A stretch of 64,000 nucleotides of DNA. Source: Rhodospirillales bacterium (GTDB taxonomy: Bacteria > Pseudomonadota > Alphaproteobacteria > SP197). Below, piece by piece: positions 8,818 to 18,127 of this stretch; position 1 is the first letter of the stretch, and every line of letters starts with the position of its first letter. Under the pieces are notes generated by a model. It was not told the DNA's origin. It saw nothing but the letters and a program-made list of their open reading frames with translations, and searched no databases. The stretch spans positions 19,685 through 83,684 of the forward strand of contig JACONG010000016.1 of NCBI GenBank assembly GCA_014323865.1. The letters are read 5' to 3'. The position numbers were made by a program, and so were the translations under genes.

Positions 8818-10986
8818 ATGTTTACCATCCACAAGCAAGAGATCGTCTGGGGCGGACGCAAGCTGACGCTCGAGACGGGAAAGATCGCCCGGCAGGCCGA
8901 CGGCGCCGTCATGGCGACCTATGGCGACACGACCGTGCTGTGCACGGCGGTGGCCCAGAAGCAGTCCCGCGAGGGTATCGACTTTTTCCCGCTCACCGTG
9001 AACTACCAGGAAAAGGCGTTCGCGGCAGGCAAGATCCCCGGCGGCTTCTTCAAGCGTGAAGGCCGCCCGGCGGAAAAGGAAACCCTGGCTTCGCGCATCA
9101 TTGACCGGTCGATCCGGCCGCTCTTCGCGCCCGGGTTCCGCAACGAGACCCAGGTCATCTGCACCGTGCTGAGCCACGACCTCGAGAACGACCCCGACAT
9201 CGTCGCTCTGGTCGGTGCCTCGGCCGCACTCACCATGTCGGGCATTCCCTTCATGGGCCCGATCGGCGGTGCCCGTGTCGGCGTGGTCGACGGCGAGTAT
9301 ATGCTCAACCCGACGCTGGCCCATATGGCCGAGACCGACCTCGATCTCGTCGTCGCCGGCCGTTTGGACGCGGTGATGATGGTCGAATCGGAGGCCAGGG
9401 AGCTCTCCGAGGAGAAGATGCTGGGCGCAGTCATGTTCGCCCATCGCGAGTTCCAGCCGGTAATCCAAGCGATCATCGAACTGGCCGAGGCCTGCGCCAA
9501 GGAGCCCTGGGACCTGCCGGAGCCCGAGGATCACAGCGCGCTCGAAGCCAAGGTCAAGGAGCTCTGCGGCGACGCGCTCGCCGAGGCCTTCAGGGAGCCC
9601 GACAAGCTGGCCCGCCAGGACAAGGTCGCGGCAGCCAAGCAGATCGCCAGGGATCACTTCGCTGAGGACAAGGAGGTCGACGGCAACGTGCTCGCCGGCA
9701 TCCTGAAGGGCCTGGAGAAGTACACCCTGCGCGAGGCGACGCTTTCGACCGGCACCCGTGTCGACGGCCGCGATCTCAGCACGATCCGCCCGATCGTCTC
9801 GGAGGTCGGCGTTCTGAGTCGCAGTCACGGCTCGGCGCTCTTCACCCGTGGCGAGACCCAGGCGCTCGTGACCGCCACGCTGGGCACCGGCCAGGATGAG
9901 CAGATCATGGACGCGCTCGAGGGCGAATACCGCGAGCATTTCATGCTGCACTACAACTTCCCGCCCTACTCGGTCGGTGAGGCGAGCTTTCTGCGTTCGC
10001 CGGGCCGTCGCGAGATCGGCCACGGAAAGCTGGCTTGGCGGGCGATCCATCCGCTCCTGCCGGCCAAGGAAGACTTCCCCTACACGATCCGCGTGGTCTC
10101 CGAGATCACCGAGTCGAACGGCTCGAGCTCCATGGCCACCGTTTGTGGCACCTCACTCTCACTGATGGACGCCGGTGTTCCGCTCAAACGGCCCTGCGCC
10201 GGTATCGCCATGGGTCTTATCAAGGAAGACGAGCGCTTCGCGGTTCTGAGTGACATCCTGGGCGACGAGGACCACCTCGGCGACATGGACTTCAAGGTCG
10301 CGGGTACCGAGGAGGGTGTCACCAGCCTCCAGATGGACATCAAGATCGCCGGTATCACCGAGGAGATCATGAAGGTCGCGCTGGAGCAGGCCAAGGACGG
10401 ACGCCTGCACATCCTGGGCGAGATGGCCAAGGCCATTTCGGCCGGCCGTGAAACGCTGTCGGACTTCGCGCCGCGCATCACCACGATCTCGATCCCGACC
10501 GACAAGATCCGCGACATCATCGGCCCTGGCGGCAAGATGATCCGCGAGATCACCGAGAAGTCGGGCACCAAGATCGACATTGAGGACGACGGCACGATCA
10601 AGATCGCGTCGTCGGACAATGCCGCGACCGAGATCGCGCTGAAGCTGATCAAGGACATCGTGGCCGAGCCCGAGATCGGCGTGATCTACGACGGCACGGT
10701 CGTGAAGGTTATGGAGTTCGGCGCCTTCGTGAACTTCATCGGCAAGCGCGACGGCCTGGTCCACATCTCCGAACTCGCCGAGGGCCGTGTCGCCACGGTC
10801 AGCGACGTGGTGAGCGAGGGCGACACCGTGAAGGTCAAGGTGCTGGGCATCGACGACCGCGGCAAGATCAAGCTCTCCATGCGCGTCGTGAACCAGGAGA
10901 CCGGCGAGGACATCTCCGAGGAGATGGCCCAAAAGGACGCCCAGCGCCGCGCCGAACGCGAAGCCCGCAGAACCCGGCCAGTGTGA
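8818..10986 (+). CDS. pnp: Polyribonucleotide nucleotidyltransferase (PNPase)
   Basis: PNPase is a 3'-to-5' phosphorolytic exoribonuclease and component of the degradosome. It has 722 residues: two RNase PH domains separated by a helical domain, then a KH domain (Ile-Ile-Gly-Pro-Gly-Gly-Lys) and an S1 domain (Gly-Thr-Val-Val-Lys-Val ... Val-His-Ile-Ser-Glu-Leu). The ATG at 8818 follows a GGAAGAGGAAGAG purine-rich RBS; an in-frame start at 8767 would add a non-conserved leader. The 240-nt gap after rpsO holds no gene and probably carries leader RNA structure. Confidence 0.97.
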   Translation: MFTIHKQEIVWGGRKLTLETGKIARQADGAVMATYGDTTVLCTAVAQKQSREGIDFFPLTVNYQEKAFAAGKIPGGFFKREGRPAEKETLASRIIDRSIRPLFAPGFRNETQVICTVLSHDLENDPDIVALVGASAALTMSGIPFMGPIGGARVGVVDGEYMLNPTLAHMAETDLDLVVAGRLDAVMMVESEARELSEEKMLGAVMFAHREFQPVIQAIIELAEACAKEPWDLPEPEDHSALEAKVKELCGDALAEAFREPDKLARQDKVAAAKQIARDHFAEDKEVDGNVLAGILKGLEKYTLREATLSTGTRVDGRDLSTIRPIVSEVGVLSRSHGSALFTRGETQALVTATLGTGQDEQIMDALEGEYREHFMLHYNFPPYSVGEASFLRSPGRREIGHGKLAWRAIHPLLPAKEDFPYTIRVVSEITESNGSSSMATVCGTSLSLMDAGVPLKRPCAGIAMGLIKEDERFAVLSDILGDEDHLGDMDFKVAGTEEGVTSLQMDIKIAGITEEIMKVALEQAKDGRLHILGEMAKAISAGRETLSDFAPRITTISIPTDKIRDIIGPGGKMIREITEKSGTKIDIEDDGTIKIASSDNAATEIALKLIKDIVAEPEIGVIYDGTVVKVMEFGAFVNFIGKRDGLVHISELAEGRVATVSDVVSEGDTVKVKVLGIDDRGKIKLSMRVVNQETGEDISEEMAQKDAQRRAEREARRTRPV

Positions 10987-11060
10987 CGACGGCGAAGGCA
11001 AGAAGGACGGCGGTGCGACGATGACGACCGGAGCTGAGGCCCTCTGACCCGGTGAACTCC

Positions 11061-11090
11061 GGCCGGGCGGTGAACTTCCGCCGCCCGGCC
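11061..11090 (+). terminator. GC-rich hairpin after pnp
   Basis: GGCCGGGCGG at 11061-11070 and CCGCCCGGCC at 11081-11090 form a perfect 10-bp stem with a 10-nt loop, followed by the moderately T-rich GTTGTCGTTATGTT. It lies 75 bp past the pnp stop and before the next gene. It probably ends the ribosomal cluster, although the T-tract is weak. Confidence 0.6.
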
Positions 11091-11128
11091 GTTGTCGTTA
11101 TGTTGGGCCAAATGAATCGGATCGACGT

Positions 11129-12526
11129 ATGAAGCCGCTGAATTCCATACGAATCTCCGGACGCGATGTTCTGCCGCTCGTCGAGGGTGGCAAGGGTATC
11201 TCGGTATCGAACGGCGAAAGCTCCGGTGCCTGGTCTGCCTGCGGTGGCGTCGGAACGTTTTCGGGCGTCAACGCAGACTTCCGCGACGACGACGGCGAGC
11301 TGATCGAGCAGCTTTATCACGGCAAGAGCCGCAAGGAGCGCCACGAGGAGCTGATCGCCTTCGGCATCAAGGGCGGCATCCACCAGGCCAAGGTCGCCCA
11401 CGATCTGTCGGGCGGCGAAGGCGCGATCCACATGAACGTGCTGTGGGAAATGGGCGGCTGCGAGCGCATCCTTCACGGCGTGCTCGAGGGCGCGAAGGGG
11501 CTCGTGAACGGCGTCACCTGCGGTGCGGGCATGCCTTACAAGATGGCGCAGATCTGCGCTGAGTACGGGGTCTACTACTATCCCATCGTGAGTTCGGCCC
11601 GTGCCTTCCAGATCCTCTGGAAGCGCGCCTACAAACGTTTCCCCGATCTTCTGGGCGGCGTGGTCTACGAGGACCCGTGGCGCGCGGGCGGCCACAACGG
11701 ACTGTCGAACGTCGAGGACCCCCAAGTTCCGGAAGACCCCTATCCGCGTGTCGTCGACCTGCGCAAGACCATGATCGAGTGCGGTCTCGACGAGACCCCT
11801 ATCTTCATGGCCGGCGGCGTCTGGCGCGTCGACGAGTGGGAGGACTGGCTCGACAATCCCGAGGTCGGCACCATCGCCTTCCAGTTCGGCACCCGGCCGC
11901 TGCTGACCGAGGAGAGCCCGATCTCCAACACCTGGAAGCGCCGCCTGCCGACGTTGCGAGAGGGTGAGATCTACCTCAACCGCTTCAGCCCGACGGGCTT
12001 CTACTCCTCGGCGGTAGAGAACAGCTTCCTTCTCGAACTCAAGGACCGCAACGACCGCCAGGTCGCCTATTCGACCGAGCCGGTTGGCGATCATGTCGTC
12101 GAGTACAAGTTTGGCCCGCGCGGCCGTGCGATCTACCTGACCGAGCACGACCTCGAGCATGTCGAAACCTGGGTTGCCCAGGGTTTCACCGAGCAGCTCA
12201 AGACGCCAGATTCGACAGTGGTCTTGATGACCCCGGAGAAGTCGCGTCAGATCCGCACCGACCAGATCGAATGCATGGGCTGTCTCAGCCAGTGCCGCTT
12301 TTCGAACTGGAAGGCCGACGAGAGCGGCACCACGGGCCGCAAGCCCGATCCGCGCAGCTACTGCATCCAGAAGACGCTGCAGACCATCAGCCACTCCGAC
12401 GATATCGAGACCCAGCTGATGTTCGCCGGACACAATGCGTTCCGTTTTGCGTCCGACCCCTGGTACGCCGACGGCTTCGTGCCGACCGTGGCCCAGCTCA
12501 TGGACCGGCTGCAAACGGGCCAGTAG
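11129..12526 (+). CDS. Nitronate monooxygenase-like flavoprotein (NPD/2-nitropropane dioxygenase family)
   Basis: A 465-residue protein of the NPD-like TIM-barrel FMN family. Family features are Val-Asn-Gly-Val-Thr-Cys-Gly-Ala-Gly-Met-Pro (about 130-140), the Gly-Gly-Val-Val-Tyr-Glu-Asp segment followed by a His-Asn-Gly-Leu-like stretch in place of the classic Gly-Gly-His, and Phe-Met-Ala-Gly-Gly-Val-Trp. The C-terminal 100 residues contain a Cys cluster (Glu-Cys-Met-Gly-Cys-Leu-Ser-Gln-Cys) unusual for simple nitronate monooxygenases, hinting at a metal or Fe-S site. Enzymes in the family oxidise nitronates or act as enoyl reductases; the substrate is not evident. It stands alone between the pnp terminator and a broken FAD-oxidase gene. 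Confidence 0.75.
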   Translation: MKPLNSIRISGRDVLPLVEGGKGISVSNGESSGAWSACGGVGTFSGVNADFRDDDGELIEQLYHGKSRKERHEELIAFGIKGGIHQAKVAHDLSGGEGAIHMNVLWEMGGCERILHGVLEGAKGLVNGVTCGAGMPYKMAQICAEYGVYYYPIVSSARAFQILWKRAYKRFPDLLGGVVYEDPWRAGGHNGLSNVEDPQVPEDPYPRVVDLRKTMIECGLDETPIFMAGGVWRVDEWEDWLDNPEVGTIAFQFGTRPLLTEESPISNTWKRRLPTLREGEIYLNRFSPTGFYSSAVENSFLLELKDRNDRQVAYSTEPVGDHVVEYKFGPRGRAIYLTEHDLEHVETWVAQGFTEQLKTPDSTVVLMTPEKSRQIRTDQIECMGCLSQCRFSNWKADESGTTGRKPDPRSYCIQKTLQTISHSDDIETQLMFAGHNAFRFASDPWYADGFVPTVAQLMDRLQTGQ

Positions 12527-12529
12527 TCG

Positions 12530-13100
12530 CCAGGGCACCTTGCCGAGGTTCATGATCCTCCGGGGCTCAAGAGCGGCCTTGATCGCCGTCATCGCGGCCA
12601 GTTTCTCGCCATCGCCCCGTTCCTTCAGGAAGGCGCGCTTCTCCAGTCCGATGCCGTGTTCGGCGCTGAACGAGCCGCCGGACCCGACGAGGCCGTCGAA
12701 GATCGTCGCATTGACAGGATCATGCAGCGCCGGGGCGACCGTGTCGGTCTTGGTGATGGTGAGGTTGAGATTGCCGTCGCCCAGATGGCCCATGGTGAAC
12801 AGCAGTAGATCGGGCTCGACCGTCTTCAACCGTGCGGCAGGACCTTGTCGATCTCCCGCCGCGCTCCTCGCGCACGGCCCACATGCGGTTGCGCTCGTCG
12901 ACATTCATGGCGAGCACCGCGTCAGAGGCTTCTTCAACCTCCAGCACATCGGCCAGGATTTCCTCGGGCACCTCCTAGGCGGCCTCGGCGTGTTCACCGG
13001 CGAGATCGACCAGCAGCAGGACATGACCGTTGGGTGCAAAGCCACCATCCGCCTTGTCGACCGCGGAATGCCCAGTATCGGCCTGCAACCCGCCGTTGTG
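12530..13100 (-). pseudogene. Decayed FAD-linked oxidase (GlcD / D-lactate dehydrogenase type), C-terminal half
   Basis: On the minus strand the segment 12875-13040 encodes a recognisable FAD-oxidase stretch (His-Val-Leu-Leu-Leu-Val-Asp-Leu-Ala-Gly-Glu-His, then Asp-Glu-Arg-Asn-Arg-Met-Trp-Ala-Val-Arg-Glu), interrupted by a stop. After a frame change, 12545-12840 encodes Gly-His-Leu-Gly-Asp-Gly-Asn-Leu-Asn-Leu, the Glu-His-Gly-Ile-Gly motif and the terminal Arg-Arg-Ile-Met-Asn-Leu-Gly-Lys-Val. The expected stop just after Gly-Lys-Val is missing, the region between the two blocks is shortened, and the FAD-binding N-terminal domain is absent. It is a nonfunctional relic. Confidence 0.8.
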
Positions 13101-13307
13101 TAAGGGCCCAGGCGGGGAGTTGGTGCCATCGGGTTCGTGGTCGCCGACGCCTGTTGTGCCGCGGAAGCCGCCGACATTGCGTCTCTGGAGGCGTTGATCG
13201 GCCCGCGCCACCATGTCTCGCTGGTGGACGGGTTTGCACGCACGGTCCCGTTCATGCCCGGCCATCCAGCTGATCGTCATCACAATTGCGACCGGCCATC
13301 GCAAAGT
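13101..13307. other. Gap between FAD-oxidase relic and irr
   Basis: A plus-strand frame from about 13109 to 13311 reads like real protein (Val-Val-Ala-Asp-Ala-Cys-Cys-Ala-Ala-Glu, then a Phe-Ala-Arg-Thr-Val-Pro-Phe-Met-Pro-Gly-His run) but has no start codon or RBS and matches no family I recognise. It may be another gene remnant. Confidence 0.3.
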
Positions 13308-13323
13308 TTATAGTTATTCCAGT
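13308..13323 (+). promoter_or_regulatory. Candidate ICE-like Irr operator upstream of irr
   Basis: TTATAG-TTA-TTCCAGT partly matches the alphaproteobacterial iron-control element (TTAGAA-NNN-TTCTAAA) and shares the TTCCAG half with a better site upstream of the rubrerythrin gene. It lies 13 nt before the irr start, in an AT-rich patch, where self-regulation would be expected. Confidence 0.4.
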
Positions 13324-13335
13324 TTACACCCCCAT

Positions 13336-13773
13336 ATGACGACCATGATGAAGCACCCCGAATCGCTCATCGCCGATCTGCGCGACCGCATGCGTGACGC
13401 TGGTCTGCGCCCGACGCGTCAGCGCGAACAGCTTGCCCTGTTGCTGTTCCAGGACGGCAACCGGCACCTCACGGCCGAAACCCTGCATCGCGAGGCCATG
13501 CAGGACGGCATCCGCGTGTCTCTGGGGACCGTCTACAACACGCTGCACCAGTTCACGGAAGCCGGGCTTCTGCGCGAGGTCGTGGTCGATTCCAGTCGCG
13601 CCTACTTCGACACAAACACCGGCGCACACCATCATTTCTTCAACACGGCGAGCCACGAGTTGACCGACATTCCAGCCGACAGCGTTGCCGTCGGCTCGCT
13701 CCCGGCGCCTCCATCCGGAACCGAAGTTGACGGCGTCGACGTGGTCATCAGGGTGACACCCTGCGCACGGTAA
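13336..13773 (+). CDS. irr: Fur-family iron response regulator, Irr type
   Basis: A 145-residue Fur-superfamily repressor. It has the winged helix (Arg-Pro-Thr-Arg-Gln-Arg and [10 protein letters not shown]) and the metal/heme-binding His cluster Gly-Ala-His-His-His-Phe-Phe diagnostic of Irr rather than Fur. Irr represses iron-consuming and activates iron-uptake genes according to heme status. There is no N-terminal heme regulatory Cys-Pro motif. The ATG at 13336 is chosen over upstream in-frame codons that fall in noncoding sequence. It precedes rubrerythrin, the Fe-S protein and DUF3501 on the same strand. Confidence 0.85.
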   Translation: MTTMMKHPESLIADLRDRMRDAGLRPTRQREQLALLLFQDGNRHLTAETLHREAMQDGIRVSLGTVYNTLHQFTEAGLLREVVVDSSRAYFDTNTGAHHHFFNTASHELTDIPADSVAVGSLPAPPSGTEVDGVDVVIRVTPCAR

Positions 13774-13816
13774 GATGGCGCTTCCCAGTTTTTTCGCGCC
13801 TGCATCTTGAACGTAG

Positions 13817-13832
13817 TTAGAATAATTCCAGA
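13817..13832 (+). promoter_or_regulatory. Candidate ICE (Irr) operator upstream of rubrerythrin
   Basis: TTAGAA-TAA-TTCCAGA is an imperfect inverted repeat that matches the ICE pattern TTAGAA-NNN-TTCTAAA at all but two defined positions. It is 91 nt upstream of the rubrerythrin start and 40 nt after the irr stop, so Irr binding here would control the three downstream genes. Confidence 0.5.
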
Positions 13833-13923
13833 TGAATTTGTGTGGGACGGGGATCGTTCCGCACGCTCGTGACGTATTGAGAGTCCTGTCCCGGAGGGGA
13901 CGCACTGAAATAAGGAGAGACCC

Positions 13924-14343
13924 ATGCCGCTTGGTGGCACCAAGACCGAAGACAACCTCAAGGCCGCTTTCGCCGGCGAGAGCCAGGCGAACCGCCGCTA
14001 CCTGTATTTCGCACAGAAGGCCGACGTTGAAGGCTACAACGACGTCGCCGCCGTGTTCCGTTCGACCGCCGAAGGCGAGACCGGTCACGCCCACGGCCAC
14101 CTCGAGTTCCTTGAGGAGACCGGTGACCCTGCGACCGGCGAGCCAATCGGTTCGACCGAGAACAACCTGAAGGCCGCCATCACCGGTGAGACCCACGAGT
14201 ACACCGACATGTACCCGGGCATGGCGCGCACCGCCCGCGACGAAGGCTTCGACGAGATCGCCGATTGGTTCGAAACTCTCGCCAAGGCCGAGAAGAGCCA
14301 CGCCGGCCGTTTCCAGAAGGCGCTCGACACCCTCGACGCCTGA
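13924..14343 (+). CDS. Rubrerythrin-type ferritin-like protein (no rubredoxin domain)
   Basis: A 139-residue four-helix-bundle diiron protein with the Glu-x-x-x-Asn-Arg-Arg-Tyr, Glu-Gly-Glu-Thr-Gly-His, Glu-Thr-His-Glu-Tyr and Glu-Lys-Ser-His ligand motifs spaced as in rubrerythrins. The C-terminal rubredoxin CxxC domain of classical rubrerythrin is absent, as is usual for the short alphaproteobacterial form. Likely role: peroxide reduction or iron handling in the cytoplasm. A strong AAGGAGAG RBS precedes the ATG. It is the first gene of the rubrerythrin / Fe-S / DUF3501 operon next to irr. Confidence 0.9.
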   Translation: MPLGGTKTEDNLKAAFAGESQANRRYLYFAQKADVEGYNDVAAVFRSTAEGETGHAHGHLEFLEETGDPATGEPIGSTENNLKAAITGETHEYTDMYPGMARTARDEGFDEIADWFETLAKAEKSHAGRFQKALDTLDA

Positions 14344-14471
14344 TCCGGAGGCCAAGGAGCCCCGCCCCGCGCGGGGCTCCCGATTTGTCCGTCCGTTTTG
14401 CAGAGAGACGTCAGAACGCGGGATCGACGATTCCGCGCACCCTGATCGTTTGCCTCCCGGGGGAAGGCACC

Positions 14472-15833
14472 ATGACCGCTCGTGAAGGCAGCCTCGACGC
14501 ACCCACGCGTCACGTTCTCGATTGGCAAAGCCCCGATTTCATCGATCCCGACAAGATCGATATCGAGCTGCGCCGGGTGTTCGATATATGTCACGGCTGC
14601 CGGCGCTGCTTCAACCTGTGCGACTCCTTCCCGCAGCTCTTCGATCTGATCGACGAGAGTGAGTCGGGCGAGCTCGACACGGTCAACAGCAAGGACTTCA
14701 AGCCCGTCATCGACGCCTGCACGCTGTGCGACATGTGCTTCATGACGAAATGCCCCTATGTCCCGCCCCACGAGTTCGACCTCGACTTCCCGCATCTGAT
14801 GCTTCGCGCCCGCGCTGCCGAGTTCCAGCGCGGCGAGGTTGGCTTCATCGACAAGAAGCTCGCCGACACCGATTCCAATGGAAAGCTCGGCACCACCTTC
14901 TCATCGCTCGCCAACTGGTCCTGCAAGAAAGACAACGGCCTGACCCGTCCGATCATGGAGAAGGTCGCGGGCATCGACACCCGTGCCGAACTGCCCGGCT
15001 TCAATCCGAAGAGCCTTGTAGCCCAGGCCAGGGCCGATCCGCTCCAGCCCAACAAGGATGCACCGGCCTTCGGCCGCAAGGCGGTCATCTACGCCACCTG
15101 CTTCTCGAACTGGAACGATGCCGCAATCGGCGAGGCCGGACGTCGCGTGCTGGCGCACAACGGCGTCGAGACGGAAGTCGTGCATCCCGCCTGCTGCGGC
15201 ATGCCAAGGCTCGAACAGGGCGATCTCGCCGACGTGATGAACCGTGCGAAGACGGTTGCCAGGGCGCTGCTGCCTTATGTCGACCAAGGCTATGACGTGG
15301 TCGCGCTGGTGCCGAGCTGCGCGCTGATGATGAAATTCGAATGGCCGCTCATCGTACCGAACGATCCCGACATCCAGCGTCTGGCCGAAGCGACCCGCGA
15401 CGTTAGCGAGTACGTCATGGAGATCTCCAAGGCCGAGGGTCTGGTCGATGGCATGACCGGCATCAACATGCCGATCACGCTCCACATCGCCTGCCACGCG
15501 CGGGCCCAGAACATGGGTGCCAAGGCCGCCGAAATGTTGCGCCTGATCCCCGAAGCCAAGGTCACCGTGATCGAGCGCTGCTCGGGCCACGGCGGCACTT
15601 GGGGAATCAAGAAGCCGACCTTCGAGCTCGGCATGAAGGTGGGCAAGCCGGTCTTCCGGAATGCCGCCAAGGCCGACCCCGACGGCAAGGGTTACATCGT
15701 GTCGGAGTGCCCGCTGGCCGGCATTCACATCCGCCAGGGCGTCGAGGAGATATCGGGACGCGAGACGCCGCCACCCGAGGCCGCACATCCGATTCAGCTC
15801 GTCGCCAAGGCTTACGGCCTGCAGGGCCTCTGA
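14472..15833 (+). CDS. Heterodisulfide-reductase-related Fe-S oxidoreductase (CCG domains)
   Basis: A 453-residue soluble protein. Two 4Fe-4S motifs occur near the N-terminus ([11 protein letters not shown] and Cys-Thr-Leu-Cys-Asp-Met-Cys ... Cys-Pro, about 40-95). Two cysteine-rich CCG-like modules follow (Pro-Ala-Cys-Cys-Gly-Met-Pro; Ala-Cys-His-Ala ... Arg-Cys-Ser-Gly-His-Gly-Gly). The architecture resembles GlpC/HdrB electron-transfer subunits. It is conserved beside rubrerythrin and DUF3501 in many alphaproteobacteria, so it plausibly feeds electrons to the rubrerythrin; that link is inferred. The ATG at 14472 follows GGGGGAAGG. Confidence 0.85.
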   Translation: MTAREGSLDAPTRHVLDWQSPDFIDPDKIDIELRRVFDICHGCRRCFNLCDSFPQLFDLIDESESGELDTVNSKDFKPVIDACTLCDMCFMTKCPYVPPHEFDLDFPHLMLRARAAEFQRGEVGFIDKKLADTDSNGKLGTTFSSLANWSCKKDNGLTRPIMEKVAGIDTRAELPGFNPKSLVAQARADPLQPNKDAPAFGRKAVIYATCFSNWNDAAIGEAGRRVLAHNGVETEVVHPACCGMPRLEQGDLADVMNRAKTVARALLPYVDQGYDVVALVPSCALMMKFEWPLIVPNDPDIQRLAEATRDVSEYVMEISKAEGLVDGMTGINMPITLHIACHARAQNMGAKAAEMLRLIPEAKVTVIERCSGHGGTWGIKKPTFELGMKVGKPVFRNAAKADPDGKGYIVSECPLAGIHIRQGVEEISGRETPPPEAAHPIQLVAKAYGLQGL

Positions 15834-15880
15834 CGAACGAACAAGGGGGCGGGACAACCCGCACGGAAAGGACACGGAGA

Positions 15881-16471
15881 ATGACCGCCATGACCAAACT
15901 CACCCGCGACGACATCATTGATCTCGCGACCTACACCGCCGCGCGCAGCGACCATCGCCAGGCCGCGCGCGCCATCAAGCAGCACCGCCGCCTCGATCTC
16001 GGCCCCTTCGTGTCGTTCTACTTCGAGAACCGCGACACCATGTGGCACCAGATTCACGAGATGCTCTACATTGAGAAGGGTGGTGAGGAGCAGATCGCCG
16101 ATGAGCTCGAGGCCTACAACCCGCTGATCCCTGAAGGACACGACCTGCGCTGCACAATGATGATCGAGATCGACGACGAGGCCAGACGCAACGCCACCCT
16201 GCGCAAGCTGGGTTGGATCGACGAGAAGATCGTGCTGCGCGCCGGCGACCATGCCGTGCGGGCCGAAGCGCTGCAAGACACCGAGCGCAACACCGCCGAC
16301 GGCAAGACGTCGAGCGTCCATTTCCTCGTCTTCCGCTTCGATGACGCGGCGGCCGCAGCCTTCCGCGATCCCGGGGTCCGCGCTACGCTCGATATCGAGC
16401 ACGAGAACTACGGCCACAGCGCCGTCATCACCGGCGAGACCCGGAAGGGACTGGCCGCCGACCTGGCCTGA
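15881..16471 (+). CDS. DUF3501 family protein
   Basis: A 196-residue protein of unknown function. Recognisable family segments are the Leu-Thr-Arg-Asp-Asp-Ile-Ile opening, Arg-Arg-Leu-Asp-Leu-Gly-Pro-Phe-Val-Ser-Phe-Tyr-Phe-Glu-Asn-Arg-Asp-Thr (about 38-55) and the Gln-Ile-His-Glu-Met-Leu helix. It follows the Fe-S protein by 47 nt in the conserved order rubrerythrin / Fe-S oxidoreductase / DUF3501, so it probably acts in the same iron or peroxide pathway. A second Met lies four codons in; the first follows the better RBS (ACGGAGA). Confidence 0.85.
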   Translation: MTAMTKLTRDDIIDLATYTAARSDHRQAARAIKQHRRLDLGPFVSFYFENRDTMWHQIHEMLYIEKGGEEQIADELEAYNPLIPEGHDLRCTMMIEIDDEARRNATLRKLGWIDEKIVLRAGDHAVRAEALQDTERNTADGKTSSVHFLVFRFDDAAAAAFRDPGVRATLDIEHENYGHSAVITGETRKGLAADLA

Positions 16472-16623
16472 GGCGAGCTCTCGCCGCGCATTTCCTCAAG
16501 GGATGCAATCGCCGGTGCTTTTGGTTAGGTAGGACCGATCTTCCGACGCGCCCGAGTTCGAGCCTTGTCCGGTCGAACGCCCGGCGCAGCTCTTCCCTGT
16601 GAAAGCGAGACGTTCCCACGACC

Positions 16624-18057
16624 ATGGCCATTGTCGAATCCCTGACCCATACGGCGATCGAGAACCTGCGCCTCGGCAACCGTGACGAGGCCGAGAAGAT
16701 GCTGCGCGATGCGTGCCGCATGGACCCGTCGCACATCCGCTCCCATTGCGTGCTGGCGACCTTGATCTATCAGGACGGCGACACCGCAACCGCCCTGTCG
16801 ATCCTCGACCGCTTCGAGGCCGACCACCCCGACAAGCCCGAGATCATCCGCGCCCGTGCCGAGGTTCTGCTCGGCAGCGGCGAGCTCGAGGCCGCGCTTG
16901 AGGTACAGACCCGGGCACGGCAGCTCAATCCGCGTGATCCCCACGGCTACTTGCAGGAGGGCATCGTCCTGGAACGCCTGGGTCGGCACGCCGAGGCAGA
17001 GGAATGCATACGCCAGGCGCTCTACTTCAACCCCAACCTGACCGGTGCTCTGCAGGTTCTGGGTACGATGGCCTATCGGGCCGGGCGGTTGCACGAGGCC
17101 GCCGATGTGCTGAACCGCGTTCGCGTCGGACAGAAACCTGGTGTCGATCCACACCACCATCAGGCCCGCGCGCTCTTTGCGCTGGGCGCGTACGACCACC
17201 TGATGTCGCTCGCGCCCGCACTGTCGGTCGCCCAGCGGCACGGCGAAACGGTCATGAAAGCGATCGCCGCGTGGTGCTGCGACCAGCCGGAAGTCTGCGC
17301 GGAACAGCTGATTGAGGCGATACCTCTGGCCAACCAGTCGATCGTCAACAGCCCCAACAGGGCCGCCTTCATCGCCCGTTGCCGCCTGCTCGACACCTTG
17401 GTGAAGTGGCGCCACGGGCATCCCGACAGCTACGGCGGGACCGCGGCCGCGCATCTCCACGTCATCGGCGATGGCGGTGTGCTGCCGATCGCGAACCTGA
17501 CGGTGCGGCTCGGCGGTGGCGTGACACGCCTGTCTGCATATCCCGTGCTCGACGGAGCCGCCGCCGACTTCACGGATGACGAGTCCGATGCGCGGCGCGC
17601 GACGTTTGATGCCATGGCCGGACGTGTGCCGCAGGGTGCGGACGTGCTGGCGGTCTTCGGCGAACGCGACTGTCGCCTGCGCGAAGGCATCATGCCGGCG
17701 GTGCGCAAGGATCCGGACTTTGACTGGAAGGAGCGGGTCGACACGATTGTCGGCAACTACGTCACCGCCATGAGCGCCCGCGCCTCGGAACGCGGCTGGT
17801 CCCTGCGCTTCGTAACCCCGCCGATGACCAACATCAACGTCAGCTGCCTGCCTGACACCGCGCAACGCCTGCATCTCGGCATTCATACCTGCTTCCATGA
17901 TACCCTAGCCGCGGCAGCCGCGAAGGCCAGCTGCGGTCTGGTCGACCTCAAGGCGTGCACCACCGACGATGCCGGCCACGCCCGCCACGCCCGCTTCATC
18001 GACGCCAACCATGTCTGGCCCTCGACCTTCGTCGAGGCTCTTGAGGCGGCCGGCTAG
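16624..18057 (+). CDS. Tetratricopeptide-repeat protein with C-terminal SGNH-like domain
   Basis: 477 residues. The first 200 or so form TPR helices (motifs such as Leu-Gly-Asn-Arg-Asp-Glu-Ala-Glu-Lys-Met-Leu and Leu-Gly-Arg-His-Ala-Glu-Ala-Glu). From about residue 278 the sequence resembles SGNH/GDSL-fold domains found in alphaproteobacterial TPR proteins: His-Val-Ile-Gly-Asp-Gly-Gly-Val-Leu-Pro, then Val-Phe-Gly-Glu-Arg-Asp-Cys-Arg and a late Asp-Ala-Asn-His-Val-Trp. The usual Gly-Asp-Ser is Gly-Asp-Gly here, so the nucleophile is absent and catalysis is doubtful. No signal peptide is seen. Function unknown. Confidence 0.6.
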   Translation: MAIVESLTHTAIENLRLGNRDEAEKMLRDACRMDPSHIRSHCVLATLIYQDGDTATALSILDRFEADHPDKPEIIRARAEVLLGSGELEAALEVQTRARQLNPRDPHGYLQEGIVLERLGRHAEAEECIRQALYFNPNLTGALQVLGTMAYRAGRLHEAADVLNRVRVGQKPGVDPHHHQARALFALGAYDHLMSLAPALSVAQRHGETVMKAIAAWCCDQPEVCAEQLIEAIPLANQSIVNSPNRAAFIARCRLLDTLVKWRHGHPDSYGGTAAAHLHVIGDGGVLPIANLTVRLGGGVTRLSAYPVLDGAAADFTDDESDARRATFDAMAGRVPQGADVLAVFGERDCRLREGIMPAVRKDPDFDWKERVDTIVGNYVTAMSARASERGWSLRFVTPPMTNINVSCLPDTAQRLHLGIHTCFHDTLAAAAAKASCGLVDLKACTTDDAGHARHARFIDANHVWPSTFVEALEAAG

Positions 18058-18074
18058 AGCGGATTCACACACTC

Positions 18075-18127
18075 AGAGCATCTTCACCCGTCCAGATTGA
18101 ATCAATCTGGACGGGTGAAGATGCTCT
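18075..18127. repeat. Perfect 26-bp palindrome between convergent genes
   Basis: The arms at 18075-18100 and 18102-18127 are exact reverse complements with one central base. The element separates the converging TPR and ribokinase genes, and its right arm contains the first two bases of the complement of the ribokinase stop. It could act as a bidirectional terminator. Its length and perfection suggest a mobile palindromic repeat of the kind dispersed in alphaproteobacterial genomes, but no second copy is seen in this window. Confidence 0.8.

Noticed and set aside
10868-12904. A 678-codon minus-strand frame over pnp/NPD
   Set aside because: Only its first part matches a FAD oxidase relic; the rest is antisense to NPD and pnp.
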